Shown here one piece after another: positions 35,912-45,175 of a DNA stretch of 64,000 nt (position 1 is its first letter; every line of letters starts with the position of its first letter). The notes under the pieces are model-generated. The model searched no databases, had not been told where the DNA came from, and was given only the letters and a program-made list of their open reading frames with translations. The translations under genes and the position numbers were made by a program. The stretch lies in assembly GCF_003382565.3 (NCBI RefSeq), contig NZ_CP086253.1, positions 2,728,001 through 2,792,000 on the forward strand, written 5' to 3'. Source of the stretch: Pectobacterium aquaticum (GTDB taxonomy: Bacteria; Pseudomonadota; Gammaproteobacteria; Enterobacterales; Enterobacteriaceae).

Positions 35912-36587
35912 TATTCAGCGCATCATTAATGTCTCGCGCTCTTTTGAATCCATCCTGCTGGAAAAGGAAGAGCGTTCCCGCAAAACCGCCTGGCGGGTGG
36001 CCGCTGCCGGGCTGATTCTGGCTGCACTGGCAATTACGGCCATGATTATTCTGCTGCCGCTGAAAACCACTGACATTGAATTGTGGTCGGTGGATAAACA
36101 GACCGGTCGTTATGAGTATATGACCCGCATTAAAGAGCGGGATATTGCGTCTGAAAAGGCGCTGGCCCATTCACTGGCGGCACACTATGTCAGACTCCGC
36201 GAAGGGTATAATTATTTCTCCCTCCAGCGTGATTACGACGACGTACAGTTATTTAACAGCGACAGCGTGAACCGGGATTATCTGGACGGGTTTAACGGCG
36301 ACCAGGCTCCGGACGTTATTTTTAATAAAGCCGAATATGTCGTCTATATCGACATTATTTCTAATGTGCATGCACCTGCCACCGGGCCGGATAGCCTGGC
36401 AACACTGCGCATTAAGCGCACCCTCCGCCGTATTTCAGATAATTCAGTGAAAACGGACTTCTGGAATATCCGCCTCACTTACCGTTATGTCCCGCATCAG
36501 CAACTGACGGACAGTCAGCGTGAAGTGAACCCGCTGGGCTTTATCGTCACCAGCTACCAGCGCGATAAAGAATTGAGGAGCGAATGA
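35904..36587 (+). CDS. virB8: VirB8 inner-membrane assembly protein
   Basis: The 227-residue bitopic protein has a short cytoplasmic N-terminus, one membrane helix (VAAAGLILAALAITAMIILLPL, about residues 32-53) and a periplasmic NTF2-like domain (RDYLDGFNGDQ, YVVYIDIISNV). VirB8 nucleates assembly of the channel. It overlaps both virB7 and virB9, consistent with coupled translation. Confidence 0.9.
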   Translation: MSDIQRIINVSRSFESILLEKEERSRKTAWRVAAAGLILAALAITAMIILLPLKTTDIELWSVDKQTGRYEYMTRIKERDIASEKALAHSLAAHYVRLREGYNYFSLQRDYDDVQLFNSDSVNRDYLDGFNGDQAPDVIFNKAEYVVYIDIISNVHAPATGPDSLATLRIKRTLRRISDNSVKTDFWNIRLTYRYVPHQQLTDSQREVNPLGFIVTSYQRDKELRSE

Positions 36588-37474
36588 TGCTGAAAAACAT
36601 CCTGCTCCTGACGGGCTTACTGGCATCATACGCGGCATGGAGTGCCGCCACCCCGCGCGGCAGCGGCTATGACAGCCGGATGCAGAACGTATCGTATAAC
36701 AGCCAGAACGCCACCGTGGTGAATACCCGCCCTGGCTACGTCACCACGCTGCTGTTTGACGACGATGAAGCTGTGATTGATGCGCAAGCGGGCTTTCCTA
36801 AAGGCTGGACGGTAACGAAAAGTGATAACCGGGTAGGTGTCAGCCCGAACCCCATCACCCAGCCAGTGACGGACGCCAGCGGCAACAACATCAGCCGGGT
36901 GTTCCTGCCCACGGCAAAGGACTGGAAGACCAACCTCTTCGTGGTGACCTCAAAGCGTGATTACAGCCTGGAGCTGAACGTGCTGGACCACGATTCCCCC
37001 GCGCAGGCGTTCGTTATCCGTTACCACTATCCGGCCGAGGTTCGCCAGCAATCCGCCGCCGCCAGCGCCGCACGTCAGACGCAGCAGCGTGAAAGACAGG
37101 AGAAGCAGCAGATAGCGGCGGCATTCGGACAGGCCAGCACGCCACGCAACTGGCGCTACACCAAACGGGTCGCCGCCGGTTCGGCCTCCATCGCACCGGA
37201 TTTTGCCTGGGACGATGGCCGCTTCACCTGGCTCGGATTCTCGCATCTCAGAACCCTGCCTTCCGTTTTCCGGGTGGTTAACGGACGGGAGCAGGCGCTC
37301 ACGCCCCGGACGGGTAAGCAGGGTAATTACACCGTGATGGTGGTTCCTGCAGCGCCACAACTGGTGTTGCGTTACGGCACCTCGGTGGTGGGGATCGAAA
37401 ACGACGGATTCGGGCGCATCCCGATAACCCGCAGCGACACTGTTTCACCATCCGTTACGCTGGAGGCGAAATGA
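36584..37474 (+). CDS. virB9: VirB9 outer-membrane complex protein
   Basis: The 296-residue periplasmic protein has a signal peptide ending near SA|A. It matches VirB9/TrbG (ATVVNTRPGYVTTLLFDDDEAV, TNLFVVTSKRDYSLEL and the C-terminal YTVMVVPAAPQLVLRYG). It forms the outer-membrane core with VirB7 and VirB10. Overlaps the virB8 stop and the virB10 start. Confidence 0.92.
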   Translation: MMLKNILLLTGLLASYAAWSAATPRGSGYDSRMQNVSYNSQNATVVNTRPGYVTTLLFDDDEAVIDAQAGFPKGWTVTKSDNRVGVSPNPITQPVTDASGNNISRVFLPTAKDWKTNLFVVTSKRDYSLELNVLDHDSPAQAFVIRYHYPAEVRQQSAAASAARQTQQRERQEKQQIAAAFGQASTPRNWRYTKRVAAGSASIAPDFAWDDGRFTWLGFSHLRTLPSVFRVVNGREQALTPRTGKQGNYTVMVVPAAPQLVLRYGTSVVGIENDGFGRIPITRSDTVSPSVTLEAK

Positions 37475-38775
37475 CCAATAAACCTGTCCCGGATGAACCG
37501 GAAAAAACCACCGCAGAGCGGGAAGCGGAGGCCCGCGAACGCGCCCGTGCGGCAATGGCGTATCAGGAGCCGGAGCAGAAAACACCGCCCGGCCAGCCGG
37601 AAGTGACCCGTTTTCGTAAGGCATCCGGTCGCCGCACGCTGATCGTCAGCCTGTTGAGTCTGGCGCTGGTGATCGCCCTGGCATCCGGCGGCGATCGTCT
37701 TTTCAGTGCATTGAAAGGGGGTAATGAGAAAGAAGCCGACACCGCGCCGCCGACCTCCGCCGGGAAGACGCTGCAGGAGCGTCAAAATCTGGGCATGGAC
37801 AGTAACCCGTTTGGCCTGTTCGGGCCGCACACACAGGACGAAACAGACCCTGCCCGCCAGGCTGTCACTCCCGCACCCACCCTGCCACCAGCCCCACCCG
37901 CCCTGAACAAGGCAGCCGCACTGGCTGACGGGCTGAACAACGCCCGAACAATGCCGGGTGATAATGCACGCACGTCCCCGGGTGAAACGCGTAACAACGC
38001 AGAAACGTCCAACAGTCCGTCATCATCCACGACATACACATCCTGCCCGTCAGTACTGACCAGGGGAAAGGATGGCAACCTGCGCTGCCCGGAGACTGCC
38101 GCGCCGGAAACGGGTAACAACGACAATCCGGGCGTCGCCCGTGTCACAGGCGTCAGACGGCTGGGTCTCGATCCTGATCTCTATATCCCGGTGGACCGCT
38201 ATATCCCGTGTTCGATGATGCGGCGCTTAGTGTCCGATGTCGGGGGGCATATTTCCTGCCTGGTCAGTGAAGATGTTTACAGCGCCAGCAACCATGTGAC
38301 GCTGATCCCGGCGGGGACGGTCGCCCGTGGCATCTACCGCACCGGGGCGCTGCAACACGGACGCAGCCGGATGTTTGTGCTGTGGACGGAGCTGCGTACG
38401 CCTGAGCCCGGCAGCCTGCAAATCCCGCTAACTGATACGCAGGCCAGCGGCCCGCTCGGCGAGGCGGGGATCTCAGGTTGGATCGACAACCATTTCTGGG
38501 AGCGCTTCGGCAATGCCCTGATGCTCAGTACCGTGCAGGACGTGGCTGCGGCGGCGTCGGATGCTGCCCCGGGGAAAGACCGCAATACCGACTACACCGA
38601 AAACACCCGCGCCGCCACGGCGGAAATGGCGAAAACGACGCTGGACAACAGCATCAATATCCCGCCCACCCTGTACCTGAATCAGGGTGATGTCATCGGG
38701 ATCATGACAGGCACCGACATTGATTTCTCATCCGTCTGGCAGCTACGACTGAAAAAGAGGTGGTATGAACGCTGA
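37471..38775 (+). CDS. virB10: VirB10 core channel protein
   Basis: The 434-residue protein has a cytoplasmic N-terminus, one membrane helix (TLIVSLLSLALVIALASGGDRL), a Pro-rich periplasmic linker (TLPPAPPAL) and a C-terminal beta-barrel domain (YIPCSMMRRLVSDVGGHISC, VTLIPAGTVARGIYRTG). VirB10 spans the envelope and senses ATP use. It overlaps virB9 and virB11 by 4-11 bases. Confidence 0.92.
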   Translation: MTNKPVPDEPEKTTAEREAEARERARAAMAYQEPEQKTPPGQPEVTRFRKASGRRTLIVSLLSLALVIALASGGDRLFSALKGGNEKEADTAPPTSAGKTLQERQNLGMDSNPFGLFGPHTQDETDPARQAVTPAPTLPPAPPALNKAAALADGLNNARTMPGDNARTSPGETRNNAETSNSPSSSTTYTSCPSVLTRGKDGNLRCPETAAPETGNNDNPGVARVTGVRRLGLDPDLYIPVDRYIPCSMMRRLVSDVGGHISCLVSEDVYSASNHVTLIPAGTVARGIYRTGALQHGRSRMFVLWTELRTPEPGSLQIPLTDTQASGPLGEAGISGWIDNHFWERFGNALMLSTVQDVAAAASDAAPGKDRNTDYTENTRAATAEMAKTTLDNSINIPPTLYLNQGDVIGIMTGTDIDFSSVWQLRLKKRWYER

Positions 38776-39793
38776 AAACCTGTCGCTGGATTTTATGAAA
38801 AACCAGCTGTTTGGTGATTTTATTGCGCAGGACGGCCTGACGGATATTACCGTTAACCGGCCGGGTGAACTGCATACCAAAATCCGGGGGAAATGGCGAA
38901 GACATGAAGCCCCGATTACGCTGCGCCAGTGTTACGCCTTTGCCAGAGCGCTGGCGTCGTGGCAGGACGATAATATCGACGATACCTCGCCGATCCTTTC
39001 CGCCACGCTTGAGACAGGCGAGCGCATTCAGGCCATCATTCCCCCGGCCTGTGAGCGTAATACCGTGTCTATTACGCTGCGCAAACCCTCATTGGGGCAG
39101 AAAACACATCAGTCATGGATTGATGCGGGATTTTATAACCGGGTAAGCGGTAAGGAGCGAACGGAAGGCAAAGATGTTGAACTGGCCCGCTATTTTCAAG
39201 GTGAGGAAATTTCCCGCTTTATGGAAAAAGCGGTGGAATACGGCAAGACGATTTTTATCGTCGGTGAAACCGGATCCGGCAAAACCACCTATATGAAAAC
39301 GCTGCTGCACTCTATTCCCCGGCATCTCAGGCTGACCACCATCGAGGATAATCCCGAAATCCGGTTTTATCACCACACCAACTATGTCCATCTCTTTTAT
39401 CCGGCGGACGCCGGGGATAATGCCATTGTCACGCCCGGCAGACTGATACGTGCCAATTATCGTATGAACCCTGACCGGATATTACTGGCTGAAATTCGCG
39501 GTCGGGAAGCCTGGGATGCACTGAAAATCGTCGGTTCCGGGCATGAGGGATTAATGACTTCCCTGCATGCGGGCAGCCCGGAGGAATGTATTGAAGGGCT
39601 CATTGACCGCTGCTATGAAAACCCTGACTGCCGGAACATGCCTTTCGACGTGCTGTTACGCAAGGTGCTTAAGAGCATTGATGTGATAGTCAGCATTGAT
39701 ATTCACGGTGACATACGCCGGATGAGTGATGTTTATTTTAAACCCCTTCATCTCAATGGCATGAGAGGTGTATTCAGAAAAGGACTCCAATAA
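38765..39793 (+). CDS. virB11: VirB11 hexameric ATPase
   Basis: The 342-residue traffic ATPase has Walker A VGETGSGKTTYM near residue 166, an Asp box TTIEDNPEI, and the conserved LAEIRGREAWDALK and TSLHAGSPEE sequences. It cooperates with VirB4 and the coupling protein to drive pilus assembly and DNA transfer. Last canonical virB gene in the operon. Confidence 0.94.
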   Translation: MNAENLSLDFMKNQLFGDFIAQDGLTDITVNRPGELHTKIRGKWRRHEAPITLRQCYAFARALASWQDDNIDDTSPILSATLETGERIQAIIPPACERNTVSITLRKPSLGQKTHQSWIDAGFYNRVSGKERTEGKDVELARYFQGEEISRFMEKAVEYGKTIFIVGETGSGKTTYMKTLLHSIPRHLRLTTIEDNPEIRFYHHTNYVHLFYPADAGDNAIVTPGRLIRANYRMNPDRILLAEIRGREAWDALKIVGSGHEGLMTSLHAGSPEECIEGLIDRCYENPDCRNMPFDVLLRKVLKSIDVIVSIDIHGDIRRMSDVYFKPLHLNGMRGVFRKGLQ

Positions 39794-39827
39794 ATAACAT
39801 ATCCAAATACGCTACCCTCGTTTAAAT

Positions 39828-40145
39828 ATGAAGGTGACCGAATTGAAAAAATCAATATCCTCCGCATTATTGCTCTGCATTATGGCGTCATATTCAACCT
39901 CCGTCATGGCCGCTGACGCCTGTGAAGTGGTGATATGCATGTACGGTAAAGCCACCGGGAACGGCGGCGGCAATGAATGCCATTCGGCCGAACGTGCATT
40001 CTTTAATATCGTCAAAAAGAACAAGCACGGTTTTCTGCCAGACCATACTGCCGATGCCAGAAAATCATTTTTACTTGAGTGTGACTCGGCAGCCCCGGCA
40101 ATTATCAACCAGATAATCAGTAAATTTGGCCGCGTGCGTAGTTAA
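39828..40145 (+). CDS. TrbM/KikA-like conjugation protein
   Basis: The 105-residue exported protein has a signal peptide ending near VMAA|D and a Cys-containing mature domain (DACEVVICMYGKATGNGGGNECHSAERAFF). This matches TrbM/KikA/MpfK, a conjugation-associated family with unclear biochemistry. It sits directly after virB11. Translation may start at 39828 or at an internal alternative. Confidence 0.83.
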   Translation: MKVTELKKSISSALLLCIMASYSTSVMAADACEVVICMYGKATGNGGGNECHSAERAFFNIVKKNKHGFLPDHTADARKSFLLECDSAAPAIINQIISKFGRVRS

Positions 40146-40163
40146 TTAGCGGAGGTTATCTTT

Positions 40164-40469
40164 ATGACCAAACCGGGTTTTATTCAGCATCCATGGACAC
40201 ATCAGCGTGGGGATTCCATGCGCGCAGCCTGTGTTATTGAGCACATTGAAAATGAGGCGATGCACGGATGCGGCCTTTATTATGAAATTTATCACTACCG
40301 GGTTGTCTGCCGGTTATTGCAGTTGCTGCAAACGCTGAACGCCACCGACAGAATAACGCTGACAGAGGAAGCCAACCGGCGAGGGTTTACGCTGGATGAA
40401 ACCAGCATTAAAGAAAGTCGTCAGTGTTATTCTGACATCATCAGGGAAATCCGCGAGAGCCACTATTAA
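40164..40469 (+). CDS. Hypothetical ICE protein
   Basis: The 101-residue cytosolic protein has no recognised domain. It is predicted helical in the middle (YHYRVVCRLLQLLQTLNATDRITLTEEANRRG). A GGAGG ribosome binding site 10 bases upstream and the position between trbM-like and the oriT region support a real gene. Function is unknown. Confidence 0.65.
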   Translation: MTKPGFIQHPWTHQRGDSMRAACVIEHIENEAMHGCGLYYEIYHYRVVCRLLQLLQTLNATDRITLTEEANRRGFTLDETSIKESRQCYSDIIREIRESHY

Positions 40470-40627
40470 TCCCTGTATTAATTTTATTCGCAGGTTCCCT
40501 ATAGCGCCAAAATATTTCAGCCGAATCAGGCTTAAGGCGTGGTGGTTTTCCGGTTTTTACGGCCCAGCACATTTTTCACGAATTAAGGAGTGAAGAAATG
40601 CAGGCCGTAAAAATGAGGCAGCGGACA

Positions 40628-40663
40628 GAACTATTTTCGCGGGTTAAGGAGCGAAAATAGTTC
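40628..40663. repeat. Perfect inverted repeat near oriT candidate
   Basis: The 13-bp arms GAACTATTTTCGC / GCGAAAATAGTTC enclose a 10-base centre, at the left of the long non-coding stretch. A related half-site (TTTTCACGAATTAAGGAG) occurs just before it, near 40570-40590. It may be a regulator or relaxosome binding site. Confidence 0.7.
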
Positions 40664-41286
40664 AGGCGCCGCGCCTCACCGGCAAACAGCCGCGCCCACG
40701 CGGATTTTGCCGGCCGGGGGGAGCCGAATAAATTTCGCCGCCCCAGCGAGCGAAAAGCTGTCGCCCACGACAGCGGTTTATTTGGGGGGCATCGCCCCGC
40801 ACACCGTCGCGGCTAAGTCTCCGGCCAAAAGCCGGTAGCGTGGCGCGACCACCCTCTTTAAAGGTCAGCTTCCCTTTTATTCCCGCGGCGAGGCACGAGC
40901 AAAGGGAAGAAAAAGGCGAAAGCGACCGTCTTAAAGGGGGTGGTCGCGCGTAGCGGGCGACGGTGTGCCGCCTTTGACGTTGGGGGTTTTGGCGCGGCGT
41001 CCAGCCACGACATTACCCCCATGTGACATGCAGTGAGGGCGTCCAGCCCGAGCGTAATGTCACACGCCGTTACCCGTCATTCGGGCGTTTCAGGGGACTG
41101 ACGACCACGCGTCGGCTGTTTTCTGAAAGCGCGGATCATGGGCATGAGCGTCGGAGACGTTCAGTGCTTTTCATCCTTTTATGAGCGTCATCAATAGGCG
41201 TCGCGTATGGGCGTGGGGTTTAACGTCCATCGGTGACGCCCATGTGATGCGTCCGTCACACCGAAATCAGACCGGAGATCACTGCA
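40664..41286. other. oriT: oriT candidate: GC-rich, hairpin-dense non-coding region
   Basis: No gene is supported here. Nested inverted repeats include CCGGCAAA/TTTGCCGG (40679-40713) with an inner CCGCG-CCCA-CGCGG stem, CACACCGTCGC/GCGACGGTGTG (40800-40810 and 40957-40967), and an 18-bp arm pair with one mismatch (40843-40860 and 40932-40949). A second CCCA-loop hairpin (GCTGTCG/CGACAGC) lies between. This region sits between the virB operon and mobB, where ICEKp1-type elements have oriT. The nick site is not identified. Confidence 0.65.
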
Positions 41287-43023
41287 ATGGGAACTCATCT
41301 GATGCAAAGGCTGAATGCCTTTTCGGATGCCTTTTCTTTTTTTCTGCTCTGGCTGCAACTCAACCCGGTAATATTGTCCATATTTGCCGGGCTGACGTTG
41401 CCATTTATTTTTCATCTGCCACGTGAAGAAAGAAAAAATGCCCCCTTCTGGTTAAAATCGGTGGCGGGTGTATCCACCTTCTTTTTCATATTCGGCACCC
41501 TGTCACCTCTGACCATTCAGGGGCTGAGTTTTTTCTTCAAAGTGCTCGACAATAACATTCTGCTCAGATTATCACTCTGGATACTGACTATCGGATTTAC
41601 GCTTTCCGGTCTGGCTTTTCATATTACTGCCAGAAGGCTGCTAGCCGGAGAAATCGACAGTCTGAAACACCGGATCATTAAAAAAAGTAAACTGGAAAGA
41701 AATGTCAGAACGGATGTTCGCGAAGTCAGAGACATGTTGCCTGACAGCATTGCGTATAATCCGCTGGATTATATTGACCTGAATAAAGGTATTTTTATCG
41801 GGCTGGATAAAGACGATCAGCCGCAATATATCACCCCCGAAGAATTTCAAACTCAACACGCAGACCTTATCGGCACCACAGGCTCTGGTAAAGGTGTCAG
41901 TGCCTGTGTGCTGCTTTATCAGGCAATACTTTCAGGTGAAGCCGTATTTGTCGAAGATCCTAAAAATGACGAGTGGGCACCACATGTTTTGCGGGAAGCC
42001 TGTCAGAAAGCGGGAAAACAATTTGTCCTTATTAACCTGAATGACCTCAATTTTCAGCTTGATTTACTGGCTGATATTTCTCATGAACAACTGGAGGAAC
42101 TGTTTAATGCCGGTTTCAGCCTGGGTAAAAAAGGCGAAGGTGCTGATTTTTACCGTATCGCCGATCGCCGTGCAGCGAGAAACACGGCAGCTATTTATGA
42201 AAAGGGCATGACGTTACGCGACTTATTTAACACTGACTTTATGAAATCCCTCAGTGAAGATGTGCCTGCTTTTTATGGCGAGCTTGAGGAAATCGCTTTA
42301 GTGAACTCTATTAATGCCAATAAGGGATTTTCACTAAAGAAAATATTTGATGAAGGCGGATGCTGCTACATCATTGGTTCAATGCGTAACCAGAAAATCA
42401 TCTCGGCGCAACGCATGATTTTGACCCGACTTATCCAGATAGCCGAAACGCGGGACCGGATAAAAAGGAAGCCCCGGCCCGTCGCTATTTTCTTGGATGA
42501 ACTTAAATATCACCTTTCCCGCCCTGCGCTTGAGGGGCTTGGCGCAGCGAGGGACAAAGGTGTGCATATCATCATGGCCCATCAGTCGGTTAAAGATTTA
42601 TATGACTGCCCGGCAGATCTGGAAGGTGACGCCGTTGCCGGTTCAGTGATTGAGAACTGCAAGTTTATGCTGGTTTATCGCCTTCGCGATCCGGATACCG
42701 CCGACTGGGTGGCAAGGATGACCGGCTCTATTCTGGTAGACGATGAAATGAGGAAAGTTAAAACGGATATTTCCCTGACGGAGAAAATGGATACTGACAG
42801 GATGATCCGTCAGGCTGAACGATATTATATAGACAGCAACATGTTGCTTAACCTCCCCCAATTTGTTGGTTTTGTTTTTACCCAGAATGATCTGGCGAAG
42901 GCAACCAAACTATTCCACATACCAGCTAAAAAGCAATATATCGACATTCTTTCATTTGAGAATAAAAAACCTCTGCACATCGAAAAAGAAAATCAGGCTC
43001 AAAAACCTTCCATTAATCTGTGA
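41287..43023 (+). CDS. mobB: MobB-like coupling protein (CloDF13 type)
   Basis: The 578-residue inner-membrane ATPase has N-terminal membrane helices and a cytoplasmic motor domain. Walker A is LIGTTGSGKGVSA near residue 195, and PVAIFLDELKYHL is the likely Walker B near residue 400. In CloDF13 and ICEKp1 the MobB coupling protein hands the relaxosome to the secretion channel. GGAG lies 9 bases before the ATG. The gene is followed at once by mobC. Confidence 0.85.
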   Translation: MGTHLMQRLNAFSDAFSFFLLWLQLNPVILSIFAGLTLPFIFHLPREERKNAPFWLKSVAGVSTFFFIFGTLSPLTIQGLSFFFKVLDNNILLRLSLWILTIGFTLSGLAFHITARRLLAGEIDSLKHRIIKKSKLERNVRTDVREVRDMLPDSIAYNPLDYIDLNKGIFIGLDKDDQPQYITPEEFQTQHADLIGTTGSGKGVSACVLLYQAILSGEAVFVEDPKNDEWAPHVLREACQKAGKQFVLINLNDLNFQLDLLADISHEQLEELFNAGFSLGKKGEGADFYRIADRRAARNTAAIYEKGMTLRDLFNTDFMKSLSEDVPAFYGELEEIALVNSINANKGFSLKKIFDEGGCCYIIGSMRNQKIISAQRMILTRLIQIAETRDRIKRKPRPVAIFLDELKYHLSRPALEGLGAARDKGVHIIMAHQSVKDLYDCPADLEGDAVAGSVIENCKFMLVYRLRDPDTADWVARMTGSILVDDEMRKVKTDISLTEKMDTDRMIRQAERYYIDSNMLLNLPQFVGFVFTQNDLAKATKLFHIPAKKQYIDILSFENKKPLHIEKENQAQKPSINL

Positions 43024-43031
43024 GGCTACCA

Positions 43032-43835
43032 ATGCTTGTTCATAACGTTGCTGAAAGAAATGAAGCTGCAAAACGGAGAATGCGGGCATTGCTGTATTTC
43101 CTCAAGGAAGAAACATTCTCTGATTTCCGGACCTTAAAAAGAGTTGTCGGCTATAAAGGAAAACATAACCATGCGATGTATAACCTGCTTAATAAAGCAG
43201 TTGCGATGGGCTTCCTGAATAAACATGAATACCCGGTATTGACCGGAAAAAAATCATTGTGGGGGATCACCATGCAGGGACTGGCAATGGTGGTTAGCGT
43301 TAATGACAAGGTTTTCCCCGCCTATTTTGAGCCGGGAAAACTCAGACACTCGACGCTGGAACATCGACTGTTAAACCAGCGGGTAAGGATCGCCCTTGAG
43401 GAAAAAAGTGGCACAGGCTGGCTCAACGGCGACCGGGGAGAGTTTCTGGCGCGGTACCCAGGTATCCGGCACCGACCGGACGGCATTATTACCTTAAGCA
43501 GCGGTGCCATTGTTGCGGTGGAAACAGAACGCTCAATGAAAACCCGCGCCCGTTACATCAGCATCATTAACAGTCATCTTGCCGCCAGCGACGGCGGACG
43601 TTGGCACTATGCGATGTATGTTATGCCGGATGATAAAACCAAAGAATCACTGGTCAGGCTGTTTGGCAGCATCAGGACGGTGATGAGAAACAGTGTTCCC
43701 GTTTCGTTTGACGCGAAGAACCGCGAGATGTTTCTCTTCCGCACCCTTGATGAACTGGAAAATAGTGTCAGTGATAAACAGGGTGGCCCCTCTTCATCAG
43801 TGGGTGACGATGACGGGAGGGAACGCCATGTATGA
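43032..43835 (+). CDS. mobC: MobC-like relaxase (MOBC family)
   Basis: The 267-residue protein resembles CloDF13 MobC, a relaxase of the MOBC family with a restriction-nuclease-like catalytic site rather than a Tyr relaxase. The N-terminal region is an HTH-like domain (FSDFRTLKRVVGYKGKHNHAMYNLL), and the centre has RHRPDGIITLSSGAIVAVETERS (D and E-x-E type residues) as the probable metal site. ATG at 43032 follows a GAGG. It would nick oriT. The end overlaps the following methyltransferase by 8 bases. Confidence 0.82.
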   Translation: MLVHNVAERNEAAKRRMRALLYFLKEETFSDFRTLKRVVGYKGKHNHAMYNLLNKAVAMGFLNKHEYPVLTGKKSLWGITMQGLAMVVSVNDKVFPAYFEPGKLRHSTLEHRLLNQRVRIALEEKSGTGWLNGDRGEFLARYPGIRHRPDGIITLSSGAIVAVETERSMKTRARYISIINSHLAASDGGRWHYAMYVMPDDKTKESLVRLFGSIRTVMRNSVPVSFDAKNREMFLFRTLDELENSVSDKQGGPSSSVGDDDGRERHV

Positions 43836-44877
43836 CGTTTTGACTCATGGTGACTGCCTTGACGTACTGCACAGTATGCCGGACAACTCTGTGGACAGCA
43901 TAGTGACCGACCCGCCCTATGGTATTAAATTCATGGGTAAGACATGGGACTATGATGTCCCCTCACAAGCCATCTGGGAAGCGTCTCTGCGCGTACTTAA
44001 ACCCGGTGGTCATCTGCTGTCTTTCGCGGGATCCCGTACTCAACACCGGATGGCAGCGCGTATTGAGGATGCGGGGTTTGAAATACGTGACATGATCGTA
44101 TTTATCTACGAGACCAGCAATGCTGCCCAGGTCCTCATTGAAAGTTTGTCTCCGGACCAGCTCAAATTGCTGGACGCGACATTTGGACGTGACGGAATGC
44201 TGGGCTGGGTATACGGTTCGGGCTTCCCTAAATCTCACCACGCGTTGAAACCAGCACTGGAGCCGATTACCCTTGCCCGTAAGCCATGCAAGGGGTCCTT
44301 AGCATCCAACGTAGGCGTATATGGTACCGGTGCTCTGAACATCAGCGAATGCAGAATCCCTCTGGCAGAAGGAGAACCACCCTATGATTATCCAAATGGA
44401 CCGGGTGGCTCTGAGCCCAACCATATGTGGCGAGGCAGAAGTAAAGGTGATGGAAGTATCGCCAGACAAGGAAATCCTGATGGTCGCTGGCCTGCCAATG
44501 TTATCCATGATGGCAGTGATGCAGTATTTGCGATGTTCCCGTATACCCCTCAGCAGGTGGAAATTAATAGCGCCAGTCGGTTCTTTTATTGTGCGAAAGC
44601 CAGCAAAAAGGACCGCGATGAGGGTAACAATCATATGTGTGTAAAGCCCACAGCACTGATGCGTTACCTCTGCCGTCTGGTTACTCCCACGGGCGGCACT
44701 GTACTTGATCCCTTTATGGGGAGTGGAAGCACCGGCAAAGCTGCGGCGATGGAAGGTTTCTGTTTTATCGGTATTGACCGAGAAGAGGATTATGTGAAAA
44801 TTGCTCGCAGGCGTATTGCGGCAGCCCGGAGTACCACGGCTCGTTCTGGCGATGCAGAAAGGTATATTGATAATTGA
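43828..44877 (+). CDS. DNA methyltransferase (beta-type, N6-adenine or N4-cytosine)
   Basis: The 349-residue enzyme has the catalytic motif DPPYG (near residue 32), a central target-recognition region, and the SAM-binding motif DPFMGSGSTGKAA near the C-terminus. Motif order IV before I defines the beta class. The GGGAGG site before 43828 is strong. It overlaps mobC by 8 bases and has no restriction partner nearby. A protective role for transferred DNA is inferred from its place in the transfer module. Sequence specificity is unknown. Confidence 0.87.
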   Translation: MYDVLTHGDCLDVLHSMPDNSVDSIVTDPPYGIKFMGKTWDYDVPSQAIWEASLRVLKPGGHLLSFAGSRTQHRMAARIEDAGFEIRDMIVFIYETSNAAQVLIESLSPDQLKLLDATFGRDGMLGWVYGSGFPKSHHALKPALEPITLARKPCKGSLASNVGVYGTGALNISECRIPLAEGEPPYDYPNGPGGSEPNHMWRGRSKGDGSIARQGNPDGRWPANVIHDGSDAVFAMFPYTPQQVEINSASRFFYCAKASKKDRDEGNNHMCVKPTALMRYLCRLVTPTGGTVLDPFMGSGSTGKAAAMEGFCFIGIDREEDYVKIARRRIAAARSTTARSGDAERYIDN

Positions 44878-44895
44878 AGTCGGGTAACTGCTTCT

Positions 44896-44929
44896 AAAAA
44901 TGTTAGCTAAGATATGAGCTAACATTTTT
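44896..44929 (+). terminator. Terminator after the methyltransferase
   Basis: Arms AAAAATGTTAGCT / AGCTAACATTTTT enclose an 8-base loop, forming a strong U-tailed hairpin in either direction. It marks the end of the transfer block. Confidence 0.88.
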
Positions 44930-45175
44930 ATGGCTCAGGGCCATAACCTAATCTGATAGGCAACTTTGTGCCAGAAGCGGAAGTTGCTACAGTGACTTAT
45001 CTTAGCCAAAGGAGTAATGGTCAACAACAAGATATTGCTAACTGAGGTATGTATCTAATACTGGGTGGTCGGTCACATTTACCTATAATTCAGAACATTA
45101 TTATGGCTATAAAAATGTGTACCATACAAAAGATTCATGCATTGCACAGCCGGATTCCTACACAAAGGAGAGTTT

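Noticed and set aside
40396..40593. 65-residue frame at the left of the oriT region
   Set aside because: Starts inside the preceding gene in another frame; Ile/Arg/Phe-rich shadow with no support.
41181..41426. 81-residue frame overlapping the mobB start
   Set aside because: Overlaps mobB in another frame and lacks a convincing start.
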